From Litsea cubeba (taxonomy: Eukaryota; Streptophyta; Magnoliopsida; Laurales; Lauraceae), in assembly GCA_012931725.1 (NCBI GenBank), contig WHSA01000533.1, positions 32,030 through 96,029 of the forward strand: a DNA stretch of 64,000 bases, given 5' to 3'. The notes beneath the pieces were generated by a model that saw only the letters and a list, made by a program, of their open reading frames with translations, was not told the DNA's origin and did no database searches. Below, piece by piece: positions 34,401 through 44,476 of the stretch. How positions within the stretch are numbered: position 1 is the stretch's first letter; the number at the start of each line of letters is the position of its first letter. The translations under genes and the position numbers were made by a program.

Positions 34401-35033
34401 CCCAGCATTTTTTAGTCCGAAGGGCATAACCCTGTAGCAGTAGGTGCCCTTCGGAGTGATGAAGGATGTTTTTTCCTGGTCTGGAGGGTGCATGTTAATC
34501 TGGTTGTATCCAGAATAAGCGTCCAGGAAGGAAAGAAGCTCGTGTCCCGCCGTGGCGTCGATGAGGAGGTCGATCCTGGGCAACGGGTAGCTATCCTTCG
34601 GGCACGCCTTGTTAAGTTCACTGAAGTCTACGCAGAGGCGCCACTTCCCATTCGCTTTGGCCACCATCACCACATTGGAGAGCCATTCAGGGTACGCGAC
34701 TTCTCGGACTGCCCCGGTATCAATCAGCTTTCCCACTTCCTTTTCTATTGCTTGGGCCCTTTCAGTGGAGGCGCCCCTTAACCTTTGCCGAACAGGTTTG
34801 TGGAGAGGGCTGACATTGAGGCGATGGGTGGTGACGGCTGGGTCTATCCCTTCCAGATCAGCATGTGACCACGCGAATATGCCCATATTCTCCCTCAAAA
34901 AATCTGTCAATCGGCCAACCAGAGCTTTCGGGAGTGAAGAGCCAATATACACCTTCTTTTCCGGATGCTCCTCATGCAAGATGATAGGGGTGAGTTTTTT
35001 CAACTGGCTCCCCTCTTTCCGTGGTAGCCTCAT
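31462..35033 (-). pseudogene. Tat pol: RT, RNase H, archaeal-type RNase H, integrase
   Basis: Reverse transcriptase (SFLDAYSGYNQI, YVDDMLV) is followed by a first RNase H, a linker of repeated TGAQLPS units (33,280-33,510), and a second, archaeal-type RNase H (LYVDGSATTEGSGAG, ASNNEAEYEALL, HIPRGENVAADALARLA). Integrase follows with its HHCC finger (HSGG...CDKCQ), GIDILG and SDNGKQFD. A one-base deletion near 32,015-32,020 shifts the frame just before the third catalytic acidic residue. The rest of integrase (31,462-32,004) continues in another frame. Pol overlaps gag-protease by about 60 bp in a different frame, with the switch at an A6 run near 34,993. That could be programmed slippage or an indel. 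Confidence 0.9.
33280..33510 (-). repeat. Array of gggcgccc palindromes in the pol linker
   Basis: Nine exact gggcgccc octamers plus one variant in about 230 bp, in units of 15 to 33 bp of the form gagctgggcgcccgttg. They encode repeated GAQL peptides between the two RNase H domains. Confidence 0.85.
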
Positions 35034-37512
35034 CTCTTGGGTCCAAGACTTCCACCTGCAGCGCCTCCTGCATCATCTTGGCCTTCATCGAGGTGACGTA
35101 GCATTCTCTTGCTGCTACTTGATCTCCTCTTACCTCCCCTACTCCATTCGGGGTTGGGAAGCGGAGGATGAGATGATATGTGGAATGGACGGCTCTCAAG
35201 GAGTTAAGCGTGGGCCGCCCCAGGATGATGTTGTACGCTGATGGACAATTTATCACCAAGAAATTGACCATTGTGGTGGAGGTTCGGGGGGCTGTTCCGG
35301 CCGTGACTGGTAACGTAATGGCCCCCAAAGGATACACCTTTTCCCCTGAGAAACCGATGAGGGGAAACTTGACTGGTTGCAATCTCTCTCGACCCAGCTT
35401 CAGCTTATCATAGGCTTCCACAAATAAAATATCTGCGGAACTTCCACTGTCAACCAAGATCCTATGCACCTGGAAATTGGCGACGGTCATAGAGAGCACC
35501 AGAGGGTCGTCATGAGGGTGCTGGATGTTCTCTAGATCTTTATCCGAGAAGGATATGATCTCATCATTGCTGTGCCTCGACGCCTTTGACGGTCGTGGCT
35601 CATCTGGATGCCTCGCCTTTCTGGCGTAGGCTTTCATGGCGGAGAATGATTCCGCTGACCCTCCAGAGATAGTACGAATTTCTCCAATAGGGTGCTGATT
35701 TTCGACATTGTGGGGCTGTGGCGGCGCCTGCCCCCTACCAGCAACATACTGGCGCAGGTGTCCCCGCTGGATAAGATCTTCAATCTGCCTCTTGAGGTCG
35801 AAGCAATCGTCAGTGTCATGACCGTGATCGCGGTGGAAGCGACAGTATTTGGTCATATTCCTGCGATTTGCTGGAGCTTTCATCTTTCCCGGCCATTTTA
35901 CAGCGGGATCATCTTGAATTTCCAGTAGAATGTGCCCTACTGCAGCATTGAGAGCTGTGAAAGCTTGTTGATTTCTCTGCGGAGCAGGGAAGGGTCGATC
36001 TCTCGGGGGGACAGGACCGAGTCGGTCCCTGGCAGGTACCCTCTCGGTTCTGCTCCGCTTGTTGCTGGGCTCCTTCTTGTCGTCTCTATCATGTTTTCCT
36101 TTATCTGCCGCTCTGGAGGACTCGCCCCGCCTGGCCCTAGTAGCGTCCTCCGCATTCATGTATTTCTGGGCTTTCGCCAACAGCTCCGTCATGTTCTTTG
36201 GTGGGCGCTTCATTACTGAAAAGTAGAAACCCGATGAACGGAGGCCACCCAAGAAAGCAGTCATGGTTACCTTGTCATCGGGTTCTTCCACCTGAAGTAC
36301 CTCCTCGTTAAAACGAGTGAGGTATGCCCTGAGGCTCTCATTATTGTCCTGCTTTACAGTCAGCAGGTGTGTGGGTGGCTTTTGATGGCGGCGTCCTCCA
36401 ATGAAGTGTGACACGAAGGACCTGCTTAGTTCTTCGAAGGTGGCGATGGAAGCTAGGGCGAGATTGGAAAACCACTGTCGGGCGGAGCCCTTCAGTGTAG
36501 TCGGGAATGCTCTGCACATGATCTCATCAGCGATATTGTGCAGCTGCATCACAGTCTTGTAGGTTTCCAGGTGATCGAGTGGATCCTTCCTTCCATCGAA
36601 GGTCTCTATAGACGGCATTTTGAACCTAGGAGGAAGGGGGTAGTTTACTACATCAGACTTGAACGGGGTGTTCGTTCGTCTGACGAGATAATCCACCGTC
36701 TCTGGGGCCTGCGCCCTCACTGCATCGAAGACATCTCCGATTTGATTCTGCATCTCCTTAAATTTTTCCTCCCATTGATTATAGGGTTCTATGGAAGGAC
36801 CAGGGAGATTGCTTTCCTCCTCCACTGTATTATTTTCACTTTCCCCTTCTTGGAAGTGGGGGTCATCAGCCGGAGGTTCTGCAAACTGGGCTCCACCCTG
36901 AGGTGGAGGCGCCGCATAATAAGCATGACCTTGTGGACCAGCCAGGCTCGGGCCAGGTGGGGGGTCCAAAGGAGCTTCGGCAGAGGCATCCTGGGCGCGA
37001 TGGAACTAAGTCATCAGGGGAACTCCTCGACCCTGGGCGCCATAGGGATGGGCGCCCAGGTGATGGAGATTGGGCTGGGCGCCCACAGGAAGTCCTCTTG
37101 CCTGGGCGCCCAGGGGATGGGCGCCCGGGTGAGGGAGATTGGGCTGGGCGCCCATAGGATGACCCCTTGCCTGGGCGCCCAGGGGATGGGCGCCCGGGTG
37201 AGGTGCTCCATTTCGCGGAGCGGTCGGGCCCCGCGAGCGCGTCGCCTCCTGCTGCTGGATCCCACCGAATGGTGCTCCTCCTTGCCCCGCGAGCATAAGT
37301 TGGAGGATTTGCTGGTTTTGAGTCACCAGCTGTTGCATGGTCTCCATCATCTGCTGTGGAGAGGGAGTAGGAGCGGGGGTAATCGGGACAGGATTACCCG
37401 GTGGAGGACCGTTCTCTCCCTGTCTGGGAGAGTTAGGCTGAGCGTTAGGGCCCGGACCCGTAGTTAGGCTAGGGTTATCCTCACGTCTTCCTGACCTCGT
37501 GCTGATCACCAT
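34972..37512 (-). pseudogene. Tat gag-protease with an in-frame TAG
   Basis: ATG at 37,510-37,512 (MVISTRSGRRED). The N-terminus has GAQARG-type repeats. An in-frame TAG lies at 37,006-37,008, and the same frame then continues to 34,972. Downstream are the gag core (RQWFSNLALASIATFEEL, LRAYLTRFNEEVLQVE), a basic stretch, a Cys/His motif (YCRFHRDHGHDTDDCFDLK) and an aspartic protease (ILVDSGSSADILF, NIILGRPTLNSL). The TAG is one C-to-T change from a glutamine codon in a CAG context, typical of a methylated cytosine. Without read-through, gag would end after about 168 residues, before the core. Confidence 0.9.
37029..37200 (-). repeat. Array of gggcgccc palindromes in gag
   Basis: Seven exact gggcgccc octamers alternate between contexts tgggcgcccagg and tgggcgcccggg. 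They encode GAHPLGAQARG-like repeats near the gag N-terminus, and the two longer units are near-identical duplicates of about 70 bp. Confidence 0.85.
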
Positions 37513-37545
37513 GATTCTAACAAAGGGGTTTGAATTTTTTTCGTT

Positions 37546-37562
37546 TCCCACAGACGGCGCCA
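37546..37562 (-). promoter_or_regulatory. Primer binding site of the Tat element
   Basis: Minus strand tggcgccgtctgtggga lies 3 bp after the 5' LTR. This is the usual form and place of plant gypsy primer sites. I do not assign the tRNA. Confidence 0.75.
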
Positions 37563-37565
37563 AAC

Positions 37566-38068
37566 TGATGATGCCAAAAACAGGGATTCGGACACCACCG
37601 GTCAAGATGATTAATGCAATGCAATAATTGAAGAGAGATGAGAGATTTATAGTGGTTCGGTCAAGCGTGACCTACGTCCACTTCAAGATGGTAATCTTTG
37701 ATTAATGTCGAGGGTTACAAATATGAGAAAGTAGAGAAAAACCATCCCCTCTCAAGTGATGAGAGGGCTCTATTTATAACTCTTTCCCACCAGGTGGGGA
37801 GGTAATCGGTTCAACGTCTCTTTGGAGCGTCAGACGTGTCCCTGAGGATCGAGCCAGGTGGAAGGAAGGTGAGATCCTCTCCGCGAGACTTGGTAAATGC
37901 AGGTTAGGGGAGACTTCGTCGCGATGGCTTGGAACCTGAGGTGACGAGGCTTCGTTTAACGAAACCCGGATCTCAACGGGGCTACTCTGGCCTGACCCAT
38001 GATCCTAGACGGACCGGGTCACTTGGACCTGACTCATTATCGCGATCCGGATTGGGCTTGACCCATCA
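37566..38068 (-). repeat. 5' LTR of the Tat element
   Basis: Same 503 bp as 27,413-27,915 with one mismatch by eye. The TATA box gttataaata (minus strand) is at 37,771-37,780. Confidence 0.93.
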
Positions 38069-38073
38069 AAATC

Positions 38074-38915
38074 AACCTTTTCATGTTTCCAATTCCCGAA
38101 GGAATTGTCCCTGAAATTTGGTTTTTATAGAGGCGCAAGTGCAGAAGATTGCTCAATCTCCCAATAGTCGAAGGGATGGAACCTGTGATATTGTTGTCAT
38201 GCAAGATGAGGTCGGTTAGCTTGGTTAAGTTTCCCAAGGATGGAGGGATTGACCCACTTATGCTGTTACTGAACAAGTACAGGACTGTGAGGTTGGCGAG
38301 CAGTCCTATTTCAGAGGGAATTTGACCGCTTAGCTGATTGCCATCAAGTCGAAGATGTGAAAGACTGGTCCAATTGACAAAGAGAAGAGGAGAAATTTCA
38401 CCACCTAATGTGTTGTCAGAGATGTTGAGGACGGAAATACGAGTGAGATTAGTGAGTGAGAGTGGCAGGGCACCTGAGAGTTGATTCATAGAGAGATCAA
38501 GAAAGACGAGGAGGGAAGCAGTGTCGATTTGGCTAGGAATGTTTCCAGTGAGAGCATTGATGCTAAGGTCAAGACGGACAAGATTTGGCAAGGAAGAGAA
38601 ACTGAGAGGATCAAGCTTACCTTGAAGACTAGAATTGCTTAGGTTTATTTCTTTCACCTTTCCATCTCCATTGCATGTAATTCCGGTCCAATTGCAGGGA
38701 GATCTAGAGCCATTGGCAGTGGGGAGAGACCATGAGTGGAGGAGCGCTTCGCTATGAAGGAGAGTGCCTTTCCATTTGAGGAGAGCTTCAGCTTCATCTT
38801 GCAACTCATATTTCATTGCTGCAGCATCGCATTTGCCAGACAAGGAATTGAACAACATGAGGACAAGTAGGGAGATGACAAGAGAGAATATTGTAGTTGA
38901 TCTCTCGGAGGCCAT
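38074..38915 (-). pseudogene. Receptor kinase exon 1, 5' part: signal peptide and first LRRs
   Basis: I chose ATG 38,913-38,915 (MASERSTTIF) because a typical signal peptide follows directly (SLVISLLVLMLFNSLSG). An in-frame ATG further upstream would put non-hydrophobic residues first and lies close to the TATA box. Then come the LRR N-terminal domain (EAEALLKWKGTL, CNWTGITCN) and about seven LRRs. The frame is open to the insertion site. As it stands the reading frame runs into the 5' LTR, where it stops within about 40 bp. A transcript from the native promoter would give only a short secreted LRR fragment. Confidence 0.88.
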
Positions 38916-39000
38916 GTTGGTTGGTTGGGAGTTTGGGGTACGTGTAATTAATAAGTGCGGGTTGTGTTGTTGGAGAAATATGGGTTGTGGTCTGAGCCCC

Positions 39001-39009
39001 ATTTATAAT
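39001..39009 (-). promoter_or_regulatory. TATA box of the receptor kinase gene
   Basis: Minus-strand cattataaatg lies about 90 bp upstream of the chosen ATG, leaving a short leader of about 60 bp. Confidence 0.6.
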
Positions 39010-39783
39010 GATGAAAGATGGAGGAGGCCAGCGGGGATTTAATGTTTTTCTCTACTCGGACGTTATGGTATCTGACACTCCCATCTCTTTCTTGTGAAGA
39101 CTTGAGAGTTAAGAGAGCCGTGAGGACCAGGACAGCAGGGGGTCTCGTACCAGGACTTTCTGAGGCAAGAAAAGTGGACTCAGTGTGGAATTTTCTTTTT
39201 CTTTAATACAGGTTTTAGGGGTCAAAACTCAAAAGTTATAATGAGTTTTCAAATGGTTGCACTCATTTAAGATTTTAGGAATTACAGCGACTTCATGATT
39301 ACTTTACAGCGTCCTCAATTTCTAAAGGTGGTCCCACTTGCCACAATTATTAAGGTGGGCCACCTTGTAAATATAAAGTGGGCCATACTGTAATTTTAAT
39401 AGTGAGCATGAGTACACAAATTTCCAAAGGAAGGCCCCTTATATTTGTAAAAGTGGGACTCAAAGAGAATACATAAAGTGGCACCGTGCAGGTGCGCCCC
39501 AAGTGCAAAACTGGCCATTGAACTCATGAGTGGGGCATACGGACGTTTTGAAAATCCAAAGTATTTACCTACCATTTGAATGTTGAAATGGCACGCCATG
39601 TAGTACCTATCACCTCCATTGAGAGGGCTGGCAATGCAAAGCCTTTTTTTTTTTTTTTTTTTTATGGGTTTTGATACATTCGTCCTCTTTAAATTTGGTA
39701 TTTTCAATTTCATAACCCAAATCCAGATGAAGTCACCAGTGTCATGTCATGTCAGGTGACTCTGGTCAATAATTTTTTTAAAG
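39010..39783. other. Receptor gene upstream region
   Basis: Motifs near 39,310-39,400 (ttctaaaggtggtcccact) are the reverse complement of the unit in the array at 13,403-14,130. A run of more than 20 T's lies at about 39,640-39,663. No gene seen. Confidence 0.4.
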
Positions 39784-40108
39784 CAATTTTTTACCCCTTG
39801 TCCCTTGATATCATGGGATAGTCCCATGATATGATATAATGAAATTTAGTACTTTTAGTATCATACACTTTGTGCAACCAACTGGAGAATTTATTTTTTA
39901 TATAACACAAAAAAAATGTATTTGGTGAATAGTAAATACACATCTAATTACCATTTCTCAAACTCTATCATTTGATTTTTCCCTCTAAAATGCTACATAA
40001 AAGTTATGAAATCATGGGACAGTCTCATGATATCATGTGATTTATCAATTTTCGTAATATACACCGTTCCGATGATATCATTGAATCTGGGGCAAAAGGT
40101 TGAAAAAA
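39784..40108. mobile_element. Possible MITE
   Basis: Loosely inverted ends (ttttttaccccttgtccc against the complement of ggggcaaaaggttgaaaaaa) enclose short palindromes built on tatcatgggatagtcccatgata (39,812 region). No clear target duplication. Confidence 0.35.
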
Positions 40109-40796
40109 AAAAATGTCCACAAGTGACTTTTGTGACATTATTTTTGAATTTTGCCTTAGAATTGGGAAAACCTTGGTCCATGAAACCAGGAGGAGTGTGG
40201 AAAGATTTGCATTTCTCGGTCCCCAATCCCCACCAGTAGTGGCCGGGACGGAATATCAGAGAAGACTGGAAGAGTTGAATTGTAGAATAGCATTACATAA
40301 ATGCAGAGTTTTATGTAGGGTTGTAAACGGGTCAGTTCCGATTCAGATCCCTGGTGGACCCGAAACTAGAACCGTTAAGGAAAAGGTGGAACCGGATCAA
40401 AACCTGAAATTATTTCGAAACAGATTTTTTTTCTCCCATATCAAAACGAGAAACCACATATGAACATTACTCACAGTGAGATGATAGTGTACCATGAACA
40501 CAGAAGCATGTAATGATTCTCAATTATTGCCTCTATCTACGACTTTGGTAAATCGAACAAGGCCCTTTTTTCTTTTTATTTATTTCTCGAGATATAATCT
40601 AATAATCTTTCTGTTATATGTTAGGCTCATTGGTGAAAATATATATATTTTTTAAAATTTTAATTTTATAGAAAAAATAATAATTTGAGTGGTTTGGATT
40701 TTATTATTAAATAAAATTTTAGGACAGACTTCCGTCAAAAAGAATCCACACTCCCATCTTTTTTCTGCCCATCCTACATTTGGAAGACTAGACACG

Positions 40797-41010
40797 TCTT
40801 TGGCATGAAACATGCAGCATGGGAGGATTGGCATAATGGCATTTCAATGTCCCCACCACTAATTAAAGCCCGTGAAGACCGGAGCCAGTTCCCTTTAGAA
40901 GACCTTTTCGTGTGTGTGGGTGTGTGTCAAGACTCAAGTCTTTGGCATGAAACATGCAGGGTGGAAAGATTGTCATTTCAAAGTCCCCACCACAAATGCC
41001 CGTGAAGACC
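40797..41010 (+). repeat. Direct duplication, ~140 bp apart
   Basis: gtctttggcatgaaacatgc, then gattg, cattTcaatgtccccacca and gcccgtgaagacc occur at about 40,797 and 40,939. Confidence 0.7.
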
Positions 41011-41735
41011 ACGACACCTCTGAAAACTTGGAATAGTTCGGAAAGAAGATTCGATCTCCTTCTTGTCACTTTGATGATTGCAAGGCCTTTGCTTCTGTGT
41101 CTTCAATGAGGCCTACTAGATGGAGGGTGGGAATGATTTCTGAAGGGGGAATATCAATTATGGTTTTTTTGTGGCGCGCTGATGCCGATGTCGGAGCCAA
41201 CCAATTTGAGGATTTTTGGTTGATTTGTTGATCTGTGTTATTTTCTTAAATTTGAAAAAGGCTCGATGGGTTTTTCAAATGGGGGATACGCCGGACGGGC
41301 ATTAAAGTCTTAACTTTTCGTTTGGCAATTTATTAAGTTAGTAAAAGCAACGTAAAGCCTATATTTTTCAGACAATGGGTCACATTAGAAGTACATATCT
41401 TCAAAATTTCCTCTCTTTTCTTTAAAAAAAAGTCAAGAAATAACATCATTTCTCCACTAAATTACAAAAAAACACCCACTTTTTATAATAAAAAAAAAGT
41501 AAAAAATATTTCTTATCAATCTACTAAAAATAAAATATCATCTTAACTCTCTTATATTTTATTTTCTCTTGATTCGATATTTTACATCGCTTATACTTTA
41601 ATAGTAAATTGCCAAACTAATGGGCCTTTTCAGGTTGGATGGGGCTCCCTTATATGTGGGTCCGCCTCTGCTTGAGTTTGCTCCCTTATATGACTGAGAA
41701 TCACTGTCAGTTTCCTTAGGGTGTGTGGGAGATGG
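41011..41735. other. Intergenic, nothing recognised
   Basis: AT-rich; no supported feature. Confidence 0.4.
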
Positions 41736-42180
41736 GGGTTGGGCTAGCCCGCTCTTAGCTATTCAATGCCATGGACGTCTAATGCAATCCTAGGGTTAGG
41801 ATGCAAGTGCCGAAGCACAATTAGGATTTTGAAGTCAAAGAAGAAACAGTCTCCAACGGAAAATACACATAGGAAATTTTATTAACTCAATTCTAATATG
41901 CCATCATTGATCTCTACAATGTTTTATTTATAATAAAAGAAACTTGAGCCCTAAGAAATCATTCTTAATCAAACTAGAAAACAAATAATAATCCTATCCA
42001 AATTAGAAATCAACCCTAATTACAATTGTTGCTAAACTTAAACTAATACTAATTAAAAATAAGAGAATTTCATGGGTAGATCCCACATGTGGCCCACGAG
42101 TGTATGGCAACCGTGTGCTGCTGCATCAACGTCGTCCTACGCCAACTGCCTACATCGATGACCGAGTAGCCGGCCCATCA
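41736..42180 (-). repeat. Possible solo LTR
   Basis: Minus strand begins TGATGGGCCGG. A TATA-like attataaataaaa lies near 41,930, followed by a leader-like region. No duplicate end or target duplication was found. Confidence 0.3.
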
Positions 42181-42990
42181 ATATAAACCCCAAACAATTG
42201 GCCATATGCAAATAGTAATGACATAGTGTTGACATAAGGAAAAACAAGAAAAGCACGTCTGGCTAGTTTAACACACACAAGACATGCTCATAGGGATTAT
42301 CTCGTTCAAAACAATACAAGACAAGTCATACACATGATAATCCCCTTATATGCTAGCCAGTCATGTTTATCAAATACATGACACATGGTTCCTAAGATAT
42401 ATTCTAAGTCAGGTCCAAGTCCTAGTTCTACAAGGATTTACGTTTCATAATTAGTTAAGTATTTTATGCCAAGAGAGTGCACAAAGAAACGTTATCAATT
42501 GATACAGTTCACAAGTCAATGAGGAATTACAACCCAAACCTAGGTAAGTGGTGTCATCCCTGTACACCACATGTGCTCAAAGAGTAGGTGTGGAAATTGG
42601 GTCAACGATGATTTTAGGAAAATCCAATGGTGTACAATCGTGTCAAGCATCTATCGAGACAATTCCATACACATTCGATTAGGCCATGCATAGTATACGA
42701 ATACCTAGACAACCATCGAAGCATACCAAGCCACATGTTTCGATTTTTAATCCCCATTAATGGTCAAGTGAGAGTAGGTTTATGGTTTCCAACATCTAAG
42801 GCCTAAACCTAGGTTAATAGTCTTATTTCCAAATATACATGAGCTGGATCATCAATTCGAGTATTGCATCACTTCCTGATTTCTTATCGGAATGAAACCA
42901 GAACCAATGGATTTTACATCAAAGGCTTTCCATCGATATATTACATGTGAAAACCAACGAACAAATTAAAAGTTACAGAGATCCAAAGTT
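42181..42990. other. Probably remainder of the chromoviral LTR
   Basis: Continues the LTR composition, but I could not find the LTR end. Confidence 0.3.
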
Positions 42991-43012
42991 GTCATGTCCA
43001 GCGAACCTACAC

Positions 43013-43260
43013 CCTCCGATCGATCGGACAGAAGGTCCGATTGATCGGCACTGAGCGACTCCCAGTTAGTGCACCCTGTCCGATCGATTGGACAGAAGCC
43101 CGATTGATCGGACCTGGGCACCTCCCAGTTAACTAGGTTTTCCTCTGTCCGATCAATCGCACAGAGTGCCCGATCGATCGGACAGTGGCCGACCTCAGTT
43201 AACTGGGGGCATGTCCCCTGTCCGATCGATCGCACAGTACGACCGATCGATTAGACAGCG
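43013..43260. repeat. Array of cgatcgatcg dyads
   Basis: Four units of about 62-74 bp. Each has two versions of tccgatcgatcggac (8 dyads in all, some with one or two changes) and a cagttaact-like spacer. Confidence 0.85.
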
Positions 43261-43708
43261 AACTGTAACCCCGAAATTGGGTTTCTGCCCTCTTCCTACT
43301 CGGGCCATTATGTGGCTAAACTTGCAGAAAATGAGCCTCCATGCTCCCCATTCATCACATTCATAATTCTTCATTCATTCTAGCAAATTAAAACATCATA
43401 GGATTACCAATTATGAATTAAACCAACCCAAATCCCCAAACATAATCTAGCATGTCAATCCCAAATCAATATCAGAAACAAGCTTGGAATTAGGGATATC
43501 TAACATGAAAGCATAGCCAATCAATAGAAAACATACACACATGTTTAATCATAAAATGCAAATCTACTTGCATCAAAGAAGAAGATGGAAATCAGGGAAA
43601 ACTTGAGGAGAAGCTTTCTACTGTGAAAAACCACGATCTAATCCAACCAAACACAACCTAAAACACAAATGAGAAGGAAAGGAAGGAAAAGATCAGGAAC
43701 AACCTAAA

Positions 43709-43841
43709 GGAAAATTTCTATATGCACCCGTAAAATTGCTGAGCACACCCACATCCCTCTATGAACAGTGATTTAAAATCACTGTTCATAGAGGGATGTG
43801 GGTGTGCTCAGCAATAAGGGAGGGTGCATATAGAATTTTCC
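43709..43841. mobile_element. Fold-back MITE, copy A, 9-bp duplication
   Basis: 133 bp, ends ggaaaatttctatatgcaccc and its complement, with an inner stem of over 40 bp around cacccacatccctctatgaa. Perfect 9-bp flanks caacctaaa at 43,700-43,708 and 43,842-43,850. The 9-bp duplication points to a Mutator-type (MULE) transposase. Confidence 0.85.
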
Positions 43842-44476
43842 CAACCTAAATCTAAGCAAAAGAGAAGATGATTGAAAAGATGATGATAGGAAAAAGGCTT
43901 ACCAACTTATATCAATGGAAAAAGGAGATTAGGGGATGAAGATGAGTGGTTCAGATCTTTGAGGATGATCTCTCCCGGTAGAGTTCTGGGCTTGAGAAGA
44001 TGAAGAGGAAGAAGAAGGGGCTGCTGGAGCTTTCGTTACAGAGATTAGCAAATGAAATTAGGGCTAATCTCTGCTTAAGAAAAGGAGAGGAGGAAAAAGA
44101 CAAGTTTGCCCTTAAGTGGGTCAAGTGAAGGAATTGGCCACTTGAAGGGTTTCTGATCGTCGGATCACGACGAGTCAAGAGACAAAAATGATCAGCACGA
44201 CGAGACCTTTCTAAGAACCCAAAAATTACAACGTTTGAAATTTTTTGGAAAAATACACAATTTTCCCTAAATTGCAACTATCCCCCTGCTAGAGTCAATC
44301 GAGCTCAAAATCACACAAAACTTCGCAGACGCTATTCTAATGCTAAAAGAAACTCGTTTATGATCTAAACTCACTTAAGTTTCTAAAAATGCAATTAATT
44401 ATAATAATTACTAAATAAACGGGTCAATGGGCTTGTTGTTGGGCCCAACTGACCCAATAAGTTCAGGGACCTTACA

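Larger units (their letters stand above)
27413..38068 (-). mobile_element. Young Tat-lineage Ty3/gypsy retrotransposon, 10,656 bp
   Basis: Two 503-bp LTRs, 5-bp duplications aaatc (27,408-27,412 and 38,069-38,073), primer site, polypurine tract, gag-protease and pol on the minus strand. A Tat assignment rests on two RNase H domains (the second an archaeal-type domain between RNase H and integrase) and on the extra gene in opposite orientation between pol and the 3' LTR. I count one LTR mismatch (27,639 region c versus a near 37,792). Breaks in gag, pol and the antisense gene suggest it needs proteins from a relative. Confidence 0.93.
22226..38915 (-). pseudogene. MIK2-like LRR receptor kinase gene, split by a Tat retrotransposon
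   Basis: Whole locus: signal peptide, LRR N-cap, a long LRR ectodomain, one membrane helix and a cytoplasmic Ser/Thr kinase, the layout of plant MIK2/At1g35710-type receptors that perceive extracellular cues at the plasma membrane. Coding pieces are 38,915-38,074, 27,412-24,719 and 22,581-22,226. The 10,656-bp insertion at 27,413-38,068 plus the aaatc duplication splits one LRR, and the reading frames on the two sides are in register once the insert is disregarded. Three single-base shifts (about 25,975, 25,840 and 25,295), all at short homopolymers, also break exon 1. The promoter, splice sites and kinase residues look sound, so inactivation seems recent, or partly due to assembly errors. 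Confidence 0.88.
42991..44476 (-). repeat. 3' LTR of the minus-strand chromovirus (far end not fixed)
   Basis: The LTR starts TGTAAGGTCCC at 44,476 on the minus strand, immediately after a purine stretch (agaggtgagag) that follows the chromodomain coding end. It contains a leader-like region near 43,950 and two separate features, a palindrome array and a MITE. Confidence 0.55.

Noticed and set aside
36538..37467. 309-codon open frame on the plus strand
   Set aside because: Shadow of gag on the other strand, no domain, not matched by an initiation context or conserved motif.
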